A stretch of 64,000 nucleotides of DNA from Mesorhizobium sp. M1D.F.Ca.ET.043.01.1.1 (GCF_003952385.1 NZ_CP034444.1:1302001-1366000); one strand, 5' to 3'; positions 46,469 through 55,873 are shown, numbered from the stretch's first letter. Numbers and translations: made by a program. The notes: generated by a model from the letters alone, not told the origin.

Positions 46469-47380
46469 ATGAATTTGACCCTCACGCAGTTGCGCTATGT
46501 CGTTGCCGTGGCACGCTACGGCAGCGTCACCATGGCCGCCAGGGCGCTGAACGTGTCGCAGCCTTCGATCTCGGTGGCGATCGACAATGTCGAGGATGCG
46601 CTCGGCCAGAAACTGTTCGTGCGCCAGCGGGGAAGCGGGATCGCGCTGACGTCGTTCGGCCGCGGCGCGGTTGCCAAGGCCAGGCAGGTGCTGGCCGAGG
46701 CGGACGAGTTGGCCGCGCTCGGATCGCGCGAGGCCGATGTCGGCGGCGAGCTGGTGCTCGGCTGCTTCGAGGATCTCGCCCCCTATTTCGCCCCGGCGCT
46801 GATGCGCGCTTTCGCCGAGCGCTGTCCGTCGGTGACCGTCATTGTCCGCGACGAAACCTTCGAGACGCTGGGGCGGCGCCTGGCCGACGGCGCGGTCGAT
46901 CTCGGCCTGACCTACGATCTTGGCTTGCCGGCGCATTTCAAGCGCGTGCTTCTGCACGAGCTTCGGCCGCACGCGCTGCTGCCGGCCGGCCACGTGCTGG
47001 CGGACAAGCGGACCGTCAGCCTGGCGGAGTTGGCCGCGCATCCGCTGATCACCACCGAGCAGCCGCACAGCTGGCAGCACATGCTCGATCTCTTCCTCAG
47101 TCGCGGCCTGTCGCCCGTCGCCCAGTCGTCGACAAGCTCGTTCGAGCTGCAGCGCAGCATGGTGGCCAACGGCTTCGGCGTCGCCGTCAGCTACACCAGA
47201 CCGCATGGCGACAGGACCTATGACGGCCTGCCGCTGGTCTGCAAGCCGATTTCCGATCCGCTCCCGATGCAGCGCATCATTCTTGCCCATGACACGCGCC
47301 AGCGCCTTCCGAAGCCAGCGCTCGCCTTCATCGCGGTCGCAAAAGCCTGGTTCGCCAGTCACGATGTTTTCAATGGCTGA
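46469..47380 (+). CDS. LysR family transcriptional regulator
   Basis: A 303-residue regulator with an N-terminal winged HTH (LTQLRYVVAVARYGSVTMAA ... RALNVSQPSISVAIDNVEDAL, residues 5-45) and a periplasmic-binding-like effector domain (GGELVLGCFEDLAPYFAPAL onward). It is divergent from the PhyH dioxygenase gene and presumably activates it. The inducer is unknown. The ATG at 46469 has no strong ribosome binding site. Confidence 0.93.
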   Translation: MNLTLTQLRYVVAVARYGSVTMAARALNVSQPSISVAIDNVEDALGQKLFVRQRGSGIALTSFGRGAVAKARQVLAEADELAALGSREADVGGELVLGCFEDLAPYFAPALMRAFAERCPSVTVIVRDETFETLGRRLADGAVDLGLTYDLGLPAHFKRVLLHELRPHALLPAGHVLADKRTVSLAELAAHPLITTEQPHSWQHMLDLFLSRGLSPVAQSSTSSFELQRSMVANGFGVAVSYTRPHGDRTYDGLPLVCKPISDPLPMQRIILAHDTRQRLPKPALAFIAVAKAWFASHDVFNG

Positions 47381-47385
47381 GCGAC

Positions 47386-47488
47386 TAGAGTGGTTCACCG
47401 TTTCACGGAAACGGCGAACAACTCTATCTCTTTGTTTCCACGCAATTCCGGACGGAAAACCGCTTCGCACTTTTCCTGGAATTGCTCC
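47386..47488. repeat. Full two-hairpin dispersed repeat
   Basis: Starts TAGAG and ends GCTCC. Module 1 is a hairpin CCGTTTC-AC-GGAAACGG region (47397-47414), and module 2 has arms GCAATTCC (47442) and GGAATTGC (ending 47486). The linker reads CTCTATCTCTTTGTTT. It lies between the LysR gene and ubiA. Confidence 0.88.
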
Positions 47489-47533
47489 AGGCGGCCGCTT
47501 GACGGCGCCGATTGCTGCTGCCACTCCATCGCG

Positions 47534-48517
47534 ATGGAAACCATCCAGTCGAAAGCCGCCCAGGGCCGCGTCGCCGACGCGCCGAGCGGCCATTGGGTCT
47601 ACCGGGTGCTGCCGCGCTGGCTGTGGCCCTATGCGCAGCTCGCGCGCTGGGACCGGCCGATCGGCTGGCAGCTGCTTTTGTGGCCCTGCTGGTGGTCGGC
47701 CGCCCTTGCGGCAAGCGCCTATCCGCGCCCGACGGACCCGCTGCTGACGCTGCTGCCGGCGCCGTGGTACCTGTTGCTGTTCTTCGTCGGCGCCGTCGCC
47801 ATGCGCGGCGCCGGCTGCACCTATAACGACATCGTCGACGAGGACATCGACAACCAGGTCGAGCGTACCCGCTCGCGGCCGCTGCCGGCCGGCAAGGTGA
47901 CGCGTCGCCAGGCCTGGGCGTTCCTCGTCATCCAGGCGCTGGTCGGGCTTGGCGTGCTCTTGCAGTTCAACAGCTTTGCCATTCCGCTCGGCATCGCCTC
48001 GCTGGCGATCGTCGCGATCTATCCGTTCATGAAGCGCATCACCAACTGGCCGCAATTCGTGCTGGGGCTCGCCTTCTCCTGGGGCGCGCTGATGGGATGG
48101 GCGGTCGAGTTCGGCGACCTCGATGGCCCGGCAATCATGCTCTATATCGGCTCGATCCTGTGGGTGATCGGCTACGACACGATCTACGCGCATCAGGACA
48201 AGGAAGACGACGCCATCGTCGGCGTGCGCTCGACGGCGCGGCTCTTCGGCGACAACACCAAGACCTGGCTGGTCGGTCTCTATGGCGGCACGCTCGTCTG
48301 CTTCGCCATCGCCTTCGCTTCGGCGCAGGTGCCGATGCCGGCGCTGGCCGGGCTGATCGCCGCCGGCGCGCACATGGCGCGCCAGATCATCCGGCTCGAC
48401 ATCAACGATCCGGATCAGTGCCTGAGATTGTTCAAGTCGAACAACCAGGTCGGCTGGCTGATCTTCCTGGGGCTGATCGGCGGCGCGCTGTGGGTGGCGT
48501 TGAAGCCGCTGGTGTGA
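47534..48517 (+). CDS. ubiA: 4-hydroxybenzoate polyprenyltransferase
   Basis: A 327-residue membrane prenyltransferase that attaches the polyprenyl tail to 4-hydroxybenzoate in ubiquinone synthesis. The first Asp-rich motif is NDIVDEDIDNQVERTRSRPL at about residues 98-117, and the second is GYDTIYAHQDKEDD. Seven or more hydrophobic segments are visible. The ATG at 47534 is used; the open frame continues upstream into a dispersed repeat and is rejected. The polyprenyl diphosphate donor is likely made by the synthase at 60329-61345. Confidence 0.95.
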   Translation: METIQSKAAQGRVADAPSGHWVYRVLPRWLWPYAQLARWDRPIGWQLLLWPCWWSAALAASAYPRPTDPLLTLLPAPWYLLLFFVGAVAMRGAGCTYNDIVDEDIDNQVERTRSRPLPAGKVTRRQAWAFLVIQALVGLGVLLQFNSFAIPLGIASLAIVAIYPFMKRITNWPQFVLGLAFSWGALMGWAVEFGDLDGPAIMLYIGSILWVIGYDTIYAHQDKEDDAIVGVRSTARLFGDNTKTWLVGLYGGTLVCFAIAFASAQVPMPALAGLIAAGAHMARQIIRLDINDPDQCLRLFKSNNQVGWLIFLGLIGGALWVALKPLV

Positions 48518-48560
48518 CGGCACCTTCCCTTCTCCCCGTGTGGGAGAAGGGGAAATCGCG

Positions 48561-49127
48561 CTACTCCCGCGCGATGATTTCCTGGCCGCCGATGACGAGG
48601 CGCAGGCCGAGATTGCCGGTCCTGCGGCGGGCGAGGAAGCGCGGGCGGCGCATGTTGGAGACACGGCCCTTGCGGCGTTCCTGCGGCGGCAGCGCCTTGA
48701 TGGCGGCGCCGAGCGATTCTTCCAGCGTGCGGGCGATGCCGTCGGCCTCGATCAGGAGCATCGGCAGGCGATAGGCGTCGGCCCAGGCGCGCCAGTCGGC
48801 GGCCACGTCGTCGAGATCGTCGGCGACAAGCAGAGGCACCGACAGCATCGGATCGTTGTGCAGGAGTTCCAGCGTCACGGTGACGTTGCCGTCCGGATCT
48901 TCCATGGCGCGGGCGGCGACGCCGCGGAACGCGTTGGCGGGCAGCGCGATGATCGCCGGCACGCCGCTCATCTCCAGCATGCGCCGGATGACGGCGCCGC
49001 GATGATCGATGGTGAAGGTAACATCGCCATAATCGTCGCGCGTGGCATAGCTTACCATCTGCGGCAGGCGAAACGGGTCGAGACGCATGTTGCGCCCCGC
49101 CCAGACTGGCTTCAGTCCAGTGTTCAT
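48561..49127 (-). CDS. Conserved hypothetical protein (DUF6101-like)
   Basis: A 188-residue soluble protein, MNTGLKPVWAGRNMRLDPFR, with a regular beta-alpha pattern including MSGVPAIIALPANAFRGVAA and a basic C-terminus (KGRVSNMRRPRFLARRRTGN). It resembles a short rhizobial family (DUF6101), but I cannot confirm that. No catalytic motif is seen. It is convergent with ubiA. Confidence 0.7.
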   Translation of the reverse strand: MNTGLKPVWAGRNMRLDPFRLPQMVSYATRDDYGDVTFTIDHRGAVIRRMLEMSGVPAIIALPANAFRGVAARAMEDPDGNVTVTLELLHNDPMLSVPLLVADDLDDVAADWRAWADAYRLPMLLIEADGIARTLEESLGAAIKALPPQERRKGRVSNMRRPRFLARRRTGNLGLRLVIGGQEIIARE

Positions 49128-49174
49128 CGAATGCCTTCCTGTTTCTCCTGAGGGCCGTTTTCCGGTTCTCTCCG

Positions 49175-49191
49175 GGCCGGTTTTTCCGGCC
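49175..49191 (-). terminator. Hairpin downstream of the dehydrogenase gene
   Basis: Six-base arms GGCCGG/CCGGCC with a five-base loop, about 120 bases after the stop of the dehydrogenase gene read on the minus strand. A second short stem (CCGG region, 49152-49164) follows. There is no long U-run, so this is weak. Confidence 0.35.
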
Positions 49192-49312
49192 TCGTTATGA
49201 GGAGAAACATTAGCGCTCGCTTCTTACCGCCGCGCTTAAGAAAGTCAGTTAAATTTTGCTGATCGGAGCCGATGGTTATCGGAATGCAACCAGCCACAAC
49301 ATATTGGAAGGA

Positions 49313-50743
49313 TCAGATAACCTTACCGGGATTCATGATACCGGCCGGATCGAACGCCGCCTTCACGCGGCGCATCAGGTCGATCGCCATCGGCGGCGCC
49401 GTGGCGATCAGCTCGTCGCGCTTCAGCTGGCCGATGCCATGCTCGGCCGAGATCGAGCCGTGGAAGGAGCGCACGACGTCGTGCACGGCCTTGTTCATCG
49501 GGCGGTAGAGGCCGAGGAACGCTTCGTCGTCACCGCCTTCGGGGCGGGAAATGTTGTAGTGCAAATTGCCGTCGCCCATATGGCCGAAGCAGACGACGCG
49601 CGCGCCGGGGCTGACGGACGCAACAGCGGTTGCCGCCTTCTCGATGAGGTCCGGGATCGAGGCAATGGGCACCGAAATGTCGTGCTTGATCGAAGCGCCC
49701 TCCGGCTTCTGGCACTCGGGCAGCGTCTCGCGGAAATTCCAGAAGGCATCGCCCTGGGCAAGGCTGGCCGCGACCACCGCGTCGCCGACGATGCCTTGCT
49801 CGAGGCCGGCTGAAAGAATCTCCTCGATCAGCGCCCTGCCGTCTTCTTCCGAACGGCCGGAGGAAACCTGCATCAACACATACCATGGCCAGTCGTCGGC
49901 CAGCGGCCGCGTGATGCCTTGGCCATGCTTTAGCGTGAAGTCGTAAGGCCTCTTGCCGATCAGTTCGAATGCGGTGAGCGACGAGCCGGCCTGGTCCGTC
50001 GCCAGACTGAACAGCGACAGCGCGTCGCGAGCCGAAGACAGGCCGGCAAAAGCGACCTCCCTGCCCTTCGGCTTGGGAAAGAGCTTCAGCACTGCGGCGG
50101 TGATGACACCAAGCGTGCCCTCGGCGCCGACGAAGAGGTCCTTCAAATCGTAGCCCGTGTTGTCTTTCTTCAATTTGCGCAGGTCGTCGAACACCTCGCC
50201 GGTCGGCAGCACCACCTCGACGCCGAGGCACAGCTCGCGCGCGTTGCCATAGGCAAGCACGCCGGTGCCGCCGGCATTCGAAGACAGATTGCCGCCGATC
50301 TGGCAGGAACCTTGGGCCGCGAGCGACAGCGGAAACAGCCGGTCGGCGGCATCGGCGGCCTCCTGCAGCGTCTGCAGGATCACGCCGGCCTCGGCGGTGA
50401 CCGTGTTCGACAAAACATCGATCTCACGGATGCGGTTCAGCCGCGACAGCGACAGCACGATGTCGTGCCCGGACCTGTCCGGCACCTGGGCGCCGACCAG
50501 CCCGGTATTGCCGCTTTGCGGCACGATCGGCGTTCCGGTCTCGGTCGCCAGCCGCATGATGCGGCTCACTTCCTCGACGCTGCCCGGCCGCAGCACCAGC
50601 GAGGTCCGGCCATGCCAGAGGCCGCGCCGCTCGGTTATGTAAGGCGCGATGTCGGCCTGGTCGCGCAGCGCGTATTTGTCGCCGACGATTGCCGCGAAGC
50701 GGTCGATGAGGGCGGGATCGAGGTCGAAGGGTTGGTCGTTCAT
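49313..50743 (-). CDS. FAD-binding D-2-hydroxyacid dehydrogenase (GlcD/LDHD type)
   Basis: A 476-residue flavoprotein. The FAD-binding domain (residues about 45-225) has GTPIVPQSGNTGLVGAQVPD, AAQGSCQIGGNLSSNAGGTG and LFVGAEGTLGVITAAVL. The C-terminal oxidase domain contains VCFGHMGDGNLHYNISRP and ends EHGIGQLKRDEL. These are features of D-lactate, D-2-hydroxyglutarate and glycolate dehydrogenases; the substrate cannot be assigned. A dispersed repeat lies just upstream, and the TsaC-like gene is the next one on the same strand. Confidence 0.92.
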   Translation of the reverse strand: MNDQPFDLDPALIDRFAAIVGDKYALRDQADIAPYITERRGLWHGRTSLVLRPGSVEEVSRIMRLATETGTPIVPQSGNTGLVGAQVPDRSGHDIVLSLSRLNRIREIDVLSNTVTAEAGVILQTLQEAADAADRLFPLSLAAQGSCQIGGNLSSNAGGTGVLAYGNARELCLGVEVVLPTGEVFDDLRKLKKDNTGYDLKDLFVGAEGTLGVITAAVLKLFPKPKGREVAFAGLSSARDALSLFSLATDQAGSSLTAFELIGKRPYDFTLKHGQGITRPLADDWPWYVLMQVSSGRSEEDGRALIEEILSAGLEQGIVGDAVVAASLAQGDAFWNFRETLPECQKPEGASIKHDISVPIASIPDLIEKAATAVASVSPGARVVCFGHMGDGNLHYNISRPEGGDDEAFLGLYRPMNKAVHDVVRSFHGSISAEHGIGQLKRDELIATAPPMAIDLMRRVKAAFDPAGIMNPGKVI

Positions 50744-50755
50744 GAGCCCGAACCT

Positions 50756-50821
50756 AGAGCAATTCCAGGAAAAGTGTGAAGCGGTTTTCCGTCCGGAATT
50801 GCGTCAAAACAAAGAGATAGG
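50756..50821. repeat. Dispersed repeat, inverted orientation
   Basis: Reads TAGAGCAATTCCAGG ... CCGGAATTGC followed by CAAAACAAAGAGATAG. This is module 2 plus linker, opposite in direction to the copy at 47386. Confidence 0.88.
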
Positions 50822-50822
50822 C

Positions 50823-51794
50823 TCAGGCGATCTTGTCACGCGGGGCGGCGGCGCGCACGAGGCGGTCGTTAATCGCCTCGCCCAGGCCGTCGAACGGAAT
50901 CGGCTCGACGGCGATGGTGGCGGCACCGCTGCGGTCGAGCGCCTGCATGTAGGCGAACAGGTTGGTCGCGGCCTCGCGCAAATCGCCGGCCTCGGAAAGA
51001 TTGCGCACCGCGACCGCATTGCGCCAGCCTTCGGCACGATCACGGCCGAAGGCGAGCAGCGCCTCTCCTTCGCCGATTTTTTCGGCATTGAGCCGGACCG
51101 ATGCGCCCGGCGCATAGTGCGAGGCGAGCATGCCGGGCGCCTCGATGCCGGCGGCGCCGCGCATCATCTTCATGCCCACAACAGCTTCGATGTCCTCGGC
51201 AGCGATACCGCCCGGCCTCAGCAGCCGCAGTTCGCCGTCCTCGATCTTGACGATGGTGGATTCCAGGCCGACCGGCGTCGCGCCGCCATCGACCACCAGC
51301 TTGATCTTCCCGCCAAGATCGGCCGCCACCGCCTCGGCCGTGGTGGCGCTGATCCTGCCGGAGGAATTGGCGCTGGGAGCCGCGAGCGGCCGGCCGAGCC
51401 GCGCGATCAGCTCGCCGCCAAAACCTTTCGGCATGCGCAGCGCGATGGTGTCCAGCCCCGCGGTGACCAGCGGATGGATGCCGTTTTCCGCATGCTGCGG
51501 CAGCACCAGCGTCAGCGGGCCAGGCCAGAAGGTCTCGGCCAGTTTCGCCGACAGCGGATCGAATGCAGCAATGCGGCCTGCCATGGCGAGATCGGCGACA
51601 TGGGCGATCAGCGGATTGAAGCGCGGACGGCCCTTGGCCTCGAAGATACGCGCCACGGCAACGCCGTTGGTGGCATCGCCCGCCAGCCCGTAGACGGTCT
51701 CGGTCGGGATGGCGACGACATCGCCGCCTTCGAGCAGCGCCACCGCCCGCTCCATCGCCTCGCCGACGGCAAGTATCTCAGCCAAATTCACCAC
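50823..51794 (-). CDS. tsaC: L-threonylcarbamoyladenylate synthase (Sua5/TsaC)
   Basis: A 323-residue Sua5-type enzyme. It makes threonylcarbamoyl-AMP from threonine, bicarbonate and ATP for the t6A37 modification of ANN-decoding tRNAs. The N-terminal YrdC core shows VVAIPTETVYGLAGDATNGV and KGRPRFNPLIAHV; the C-terminal Sua5 domain begins near GMLASHYAPGASVRL. Adjacent GTG codons at 51794 and 51791 follow AGGAACG; the first is used. The longer form distinguishes Sua5 from the short TsaC. Confidence 0.94.
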   Translation of the reverse strand: MVNLAEILAVGEAMERAVALLEGGDVVAIPTETVYGLAGDATNGVAVARIFEAKGRPRFNPLIAHVADLAMAGRIAAFDPLSAKLAETFWPGPLTLVLPQHAENGIHPLVTAGLDTIALRMPKGFGGELIARLGRPLAAPSANSSGRISATTAEAVAADLGGKIKLVVDGGATPVGLESTIVKIEDGELRLLRPGGIAAEDIEAVVGMKMMRGAAGIEAPGMLASHYAPGASVRLNAEKIGEGEALLAFGRDRAEGWRNAVAVRNLSEAGDLREAATNLFAYMQALDRSGAATIAVEPIPFDGLGEAINDRLVRAAAPRDKIA

Positions 51795-51958
51795 CGTTCC
51801 TGAACACGCCGGTCCCGTAATACGGCATGGAACGAGGGGCAAGGGCGGGTATTGGCGATTTATCAATCCCTAAAATGTTAAGTTTCGACGCAAGCCGGCA
51901 TCAATTCGCCGCCGCTAGGCTACGGATTTCGGGGTGTTGGGCTCGGGGAGTTACCGTG

Positions 51959-52558
51959 ATGCGTATGCTTTGCTTTGACGCAAATCCGAACGGACGGCCG
52001 TCACGCATTTTTCCTGGAATTGCACTGGCAGCGGTCGGTATCGGGCTTTTGGCGATGACCGGCTTGGCGCAAGCTTCGTCCATCGTCGTGCTTGGCGTTG
52101 CCACCTCGACGCCATCCGTAGTCAGGCTGCCCTCCATCGAGCCCGGTAGGGTTTCCGCGGCTTCCACGCCGTCCATAGTGGGGCTCGACGAGCCGGTGCC
52201 AGCCGTCACCGAAGAGAAGGTGGCCGCAATCCCGGAGAAGTCCGGGCAGAGGCATGCGCAGGCGCCGACGATCATTCGCGGCGGTATCGTAGGTGGCGCT
52301 TCAGCAGCGCCCGCTGCGAGCGCCCCGGCCACAGCGCCGGCGGCTGCAACACCGGCAAACGGCAGCGCGCCGGCTGCGGCCACGCCTCCCAACGGCACGG
52401 CCGCTGCACCCCCCAACGGCGACGCCAAAGCGGCCGATGACAAGGCCGCCGCCGAGAACAAGGCGGCCGCGACCGCAAGCGCCTCGGACGAACAGGCGCA
52501 ATCGAAAGCCCAACCGCAAGAACCCCCGGTATCGCCGCGCTTCAGCAAGGCAATGTAG
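51959..52558 (+). CDS. Ala/Pro-rich secreted protein whose N-terminus is repeat-derived
   Basis: A 199-residue protein. Residues 1-38 form a signal peptide; after its n-region it reads ALAAVGIGLLAMTGLAQA. The mature part is low in complexity, with STPSVVRLPSIEP and two long Ala/Pro runs. I do not recognise a family. ATG 51959 follows GGGGAG. Codons 7-22 (DANPNGRPSRIFPGIA) are encoded by a decayed copy of the dispersed repeat at 51980-52024, so part of the signal peptide appears to come from the repeat. Confidence 0.7.
   Translation: MRMLCFDANPNGRPSRIFPGIALAAVGIGLLAMTGLAQASSIVVLGVATSTPSVVRLPSIEPGRVSAASTPSIVGLDEPVPAVTEEKVAAIPEKSGQRHAQAPTIIRGGIVGGASAAPAASAPATAPAAATPANGSAPAAATPPNGTAAAPPNGDAKAADDKAAAENKAAATASASDEQAQSKAQPQEPPVSPRFSKAM
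51980..52024. repeat. Decayed dispersed repeat inside a coding region
   Basis: GCAAATCCG ... TTTTTCCTGGAATTGC matches module 2 of the family with several substitutions. It keeps the reading frame of the secreted protein. Confidence 0.7.
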
Positions 52559-52636
52559 GCGCGCAAACCTTCAGGACCGACAGAGGGGCGACGCCTGCCG
52601 CGTCGTCCCTCCTGCTTTCAACCGGCAAGAAACGGC

Positions 52637-52981
52637 TCAGGCCGCTTCTTCCTTGTCGTCGTCTTCAGACTCTTCTTCTTCGTCGTCCTCGCCGTCTTCG
52701 TCCTCATCGTCGCCCGAGGCCTTGGGTTCCCCGTCTTCGTCGGCGTCCTCATCGTCGTCGCCGTCTTCGTCGTCCTCATCGTCACCCGAGGCAGTGGCTT
52801 CCTCATCGGCTTCTTCGTCGCCGGCGTCTTCGTCGCCTTCTTCCTCATCGTCTTCGGACGGATTGACGGCTTCGACCGCCGCGGCGGCAGCATGGTCGAG
52901 GATGTCGTCGGAAGCGGTTTCGGTGGCCTCGGCGGCGGCCGGGGTCTCTTCAGTCAATTCGATATCGTGAACGGAATTCAT
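52637..52981 (-). CDS. Extremely acidic low-complexity protein
   Basis: A 114-residue protein. Residues 1-42 have mixed composition (MNSVHDIELTEETPAAAEAT, then an Ala run), and residues 43-112 are almost entirely Asp and Glu with some Gly, Ala and Ser (SEDDEEEGDEDAGDEEADEE and similar). ATG 52981 follows GGAGG. No known family is recognised. Such tails can mimic nucleic acids, bind divalent cations or act as histone-like chaperones, but nothing here decides it. The DNA is built on GAT/GAC/GAG/GAA codon runs, so slippage could change its length. Confidence 0.65.
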   Translation of the reverse strand: MNSVHDIELTEETPAAAEATETASDDILDHAAAAAVEAVNPSEDDEEEGDEDAGDEEADEEATASGDDEDDEDGDDDEDADEDGEPKASGDDEDEDGEDDEEEESEDDDKEEAA

Positions 52982-53013
52982 GGCATGCCTCCGTGGTTGG
53001 GGAACGTCCTGAG

Positions 53014-53113
53014 GCGTGTCGCGCCGAAATGAATTTCAGGCGACGCGGCTCAAGTCTTTGTTTGATGCATGTCGTGGTCCCAGAACCGCTGAACATTTCT
53101 GGGCGACATGCAT
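53014..53113. repeat. Two-hairpin dispersed repeat, ATGCATGTC-arm type
   Basis: Module 1 arms GCGTGTCGC (53014) and GCGACGCG (53040). Linker CAAGTCTTTGTTTG. Module 2 arms ATGCATGTCG (53065) and CGACATGCAT (ending 53113) with AGAACCG...AACATTTCTG in the middle. Confidence 0.8.
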
Positions 53114-53170
53114 TGGTTCTCCCATGCGGAGGTCATCGTCGTATGACTGTAAGCCGGCTCCGGCGTATTA

Positions 53171-53221
53171 AATTTGGCCGCCAAATTGTCGAAGCACGCC
53201 CGCGCCTTGTGAGGCGCGGGC
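53171..53221 (-). terminator. Two hairpins downstream of glyS
   Basis: A 10-bp stem GCCCGCGCCT/AGGCGCGGGC at 53198-53221 lies 28 bases after the glyS stop (read on the minus strand), followed by AATTTGGC-GCCAAATT at about 53171-53187. There is no long U-run. Confidence 0.55.
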
Positions 53222-53249
53222 AGCTTCGGATCGGCAATTTCTTGAGCCG

Positions 53250-55403
53250 TCAGCCGACGATTTTTGAAAAATCGGCAACCTGGTCGGTGGCGGCGCGGAT
53301 GCGGGCAAGCAGCGCCAGGCGGTTGGCGCGCACGGCCTGGTCCTCATCATTCACGAGAACGCCTTCAAAGAATGAATCAACAGGTTCGCGCAACACGCTA
53401 AGCGTCAGCATGGCGGCGGAAAAATCTTCATTCTGAATCGCTTGGCCGGCTTCCTTCTCGGCTTGATTCACCGCGGAAAACAGCATCTTTTCGGCGTCTT
53501 CGCGGAACAGCGCCGGCTCAACGGTCTCGGCGACCAGCGTTTTCTTCTTCTCCTCGGCGGCCAGGATGTTGGCGGCGCGCTTGGTGCCGGCGAGCAGGTT
53601 CTTGCCGTCCTCGGTGTCGAGCAGGGAGCCCAGCGCCTCGACGCGACGGACGATCTGCAGAAGGTCGTCGGACTGCGGGGTAATGACGGCATCGATCAGA
53701 TCGTACCGCGCGCCCTGGTCGCGCAGATAGACTTTCAGGCGGTCGTGGAAGAAGGCAAGCAGGTCGGATATCTGCCTGGCCCCGTCCGTAAAATTCGCAA
53801 AGGCCTTGGCGAAGACCGACGTCAGTCCCAGGCGAATGCGGTTCTCGATCAGGATCCTGACCACGCCGAGCGCAGCGCGGCGCAGTGCGAACGGGTCCTT
53901 GCTGCCGGTCGGCTTTTCATCGATCGCCCAGAAGCCGGTGAGCGTGTCGAGCTTGTCGGCAAGCGCCACCGCAACCGAGACCGGGTCGGTTGGCACCCGG
54001 TCGGACGGGCCTTGCGGCTTGTAGTGCTCCTCGGCGGCCGCTGCCACAGACGCATGCTCGCCCTGCAGCAGCGCATATTTGCGGCCCATTGCGCCCTGAA
54101 GTTCGGGGAACTCGCCGACCACTTCGGTCTGCAGATCGGCCTTGGCGAGCACCGCGGCGCGGGCGACGAGCGCGCGATCGGCGCCGACCACGGGCGCCAG
54201 CTCTTCAGCAAGCTTCTTGATCCGCGCGACCCGCTCCCCTTGCGTGCCCAGCTTGGCATGGAAGGTGACGTTGAGATGATCGAGCCGCGCCATGCGCTGG
54301 TCGAGCGGCTTCTTCAGGTCCAGCTCGAACTTCGCCGCCGACTCCTGCAGCGTGCCGAGGTCCGGCAGGTCGCCCTGGTCGGTCTTCCAGAAATAGAGCG
54401 CGTCGGAAAGGCGCGCGCGCACCACCTTGCCGTTGCCGTAGGCGATCTCCTTGCCGCCATCCTTCGCCTCGATGTTGGCGACGAGGATGAAGCGGTTGGA
54501 GAGGTCCTCGGCCGCGCCTTGCGGCCGGGTGACAAAACACTTCTGGTTGGCGCGGATGGTGAGGCGGATGACCTCGGCCGGAATGGTGAGGAAGTCCTGC
54601 TCGAACTCGCCCATCAGCACGATCGGCCATTCGACCAGGCCGGAGACTTCCTCCAGCAGGCCTTCGTCCTCGACGAGATCGAGGCCGTTGGCGAAGGCGA
54701 CGTTGCGCGCGTCGGCGAGGATGATCTCCTTGCGCCGGTCGGCATCGAGCACGACCTTTGCCGCCTCGAGCTTGGCCACGTAGTCGTCGAAACGGCGAAC
54801 GGTGATCGGCCCCGGCGCATGGAAGCGGTGGCCAAAGGTGACGTTGCCGGAGCGGATGCCGTCGATCTCGAAGTCGACCACCACCGGCTCCTCGGTCTCC
54901 GGGCCGAAGGTGCAGACGATCGACTGAAGCGGCCGCACCCAGCGCAGCGAGCCGGGCTTGGCCGAGGCCGGCCCCCAGCGCATCGATTTCGGCCAGGGAA
55001 AGTCTTTGATAATGCCGGGCACCAGCTCGGCAATGATCTCCTCAGCCGCCCTGCCCGGCTTCGCGATGTGGGCGACGTAAAAGTCGCCCTTCTTCGGATC
55101 GGAATGGACATGCGCCTCGGCGATCGATGAAAGGCCTGCCTTGCGCAGGAAGCCCTGCACCGCCTGCTCGGGCGCCGTGGTCGAGGGACCCTTGATCTCC
55201 TCGCGAATGTCTTTCGAGCGCGCCGTCAGCCCGCGGATGTCCAACGCCAGGCGCCGCGGCGTCCAGTATTCGCGCGCCGCCTCGTAGGTCAGGCCCGCCT
55301 CGACAAGACCGTCGGTCAGCATCTTCCTGAGATCGCCGGCAGCCTTACGCTGCATGCGCGCGGGGATTTCCTCGGAGCGAAGTTCCAGAAGCAGGTCAGG
55401 CAT
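53250..55403 (-). CDS. glyS: Glycine-tRNA ligase beta subunit
   Basis: A 717-residue subunit, normal for the heterotetrameric bacterial glycyl-tRNA synthetase. The N-terminal [20 protein letters not shown] is the family signature. The [13 protein letters not shown] and [20 protein letters not shown] segments lie in the central HD-like region, and the anticodon-binding end is the helical C-terminus. It works with GlyQ, encoded 900 bases upstream on the same strand; the two genes are split here by a DUF559 gene and repeats. Confidence 0.97.
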   Translation of the reverse strand: MPDLLLELRSEEIPARMQRKAAGDLRKMLTDGLVEAGLTYEAAREYWTPRRLALDIRGLTARSKDIREEIKGPSTTAPEQAVQGFLRKAGLSSIAEAHVHSDPKKGDFYVAHIAKPGRAAEEIIAELVPGIIKDFPWPKSMRWGPASAKPGSLRWVRPLQSIVCTFGPETEEPVVVDFEIDGIRSGNVTFGHRFHAPGPITVRRFDDYVAKLEAAKVVLDADRRKEIILADARNVAFANGLDLVEDEGLLEEVSGLVEWPIVLMGEFEQDFLTIPAEVIRLTIRANQKCFVTRPQGAAEDLSNRFILVANIEAKDGGKEIAYGNGKVVRARLSDALYFWKTDQGDLPDLGTLQESAAKFELDLKKPLDQRMARLDHLNVTFHAKLGTQGERVARIKKLAEELAPVVGADRALVARAAVLAKADLQTEVVGEFPELQGAMGRKYALLQGEHASVAAAAEEHYKPQGPSDRVPTDPVSVAVALADKLDTLTGFWAIDEKPTGSKDPFALRRAALGVVRILIENRIRLGLTSVFAKAFANFTDGARQISDLLAFFHDRLKVYLRDQGARYDLIDAVITPQSDDLLQIVRRVEALGSLLDTEDGKNLLAGTKRAANILAAEEKKKTLVAETVEPALFREDAEKMLFSAVNQAEKEAGQAIQNEDFSAAMLTLSVLREPVDSFFEGVLVNDEDQAVRANRLALLARIRAATDQVADFSKIVG

Positions 55404-55410
55404 AGTTAAG

Positions 55411-55460
55411 CTCCCACCCTCCCCTCGATGGGGAGGGTCGGCGCGTAGCGCCGGGGTGGG
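55411..55460. repeat. Palindromic two-hairpin repeat bracketing the DUF559 gene, left copy
   Basis: Two hairpins: CCTCCCC-TCGAT-GGGGAGG-like arms at 55418-55437 and GGCGC-GTA-GCGCC at 55440-55452. It lies between the glyS start and the DUF559 stop. Confidence 0.8.
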
Positions 55461-55471
55461 CTGGCGGCCTC

Positions 55472-55873
55472 TCAGCTGCCATTACCTTCGGCACCGTCGC
55501 GCAGATGCAGGTGTAATTTCCGTTCTTCCACCGCCGCATAGATTGTATCGAGGACGGAATCCAGTTCGTTTTTTATCTCGTGATTCCAGAAACGGACAAC
55601 GCGGTAGCCCTGGCCTTCAAACCACCGCGTTCGAACTTCATCATGGCCCAGCTGATCATCGGCACCATGGTGGAAGCCATCCACCTCAATAATCAGCTTC
55701 AGCCGATGTGAGATAAAGTCGGGATAGTAGCCACCAACCGATGCTTGCCGACGAAAGTGCGTGCCTTCGACTGGGATGCGCCAGAGGTGCCGCCACAACC
55801 TGCGTTCCTCGTCGGTCATCGCCGCGCGCAGCCTTCGCGCGGACTGCAACTTGAAGCGATCAAGTTTTGGCAT
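55472..55873 (-). CDS. DUF559 family protein (Vsr/PD-(D/E)xK nuclease-like)
   Basis: A 133-residue protein. The first part is [20 protein letters not shown], and the core resembles the Vsr-like endonuclease fold: [20 protein letters not shown] with the acidic residues D and E-x-D, then [20 protein letters not shown]. The end has [14 protein letters not shown]559 proteins are small and have no firm function. ATG 55873 starts [15 protein letters not shown]. It splits glyS from glyQ and is bracketed by inverted palindromic repeats, which suggests a recently acquired cassette. Confidence 0.88.
   Translation of the reverse strand: MPKLDRFKLQSARRLRAAMTDEERRLWRHLWRIPVEGTHFRRQASVGGYYPDFISHRLKLIIEVDGFHHGADDQLGHDEVRTRWFEGQGYRVVRFWNHEIKNELDSVLDTIYAAVEERKLHLHLRDGAEGNGS

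Noticed and set aside
47390..47533. N-terminal extension of ubiA
   Set aside because: The extra codons lie in a dispersed repeat and give a Cys- and Ser-rich stretch without family match; ATG 47534 gives the normal UbiA start.
52293..52970. Plus-strand Ser-rich frame opposite the acidic protein
   Set aside because: It is the complement of GAN codon runs (TCN gives Ser), with no start signal or fold.
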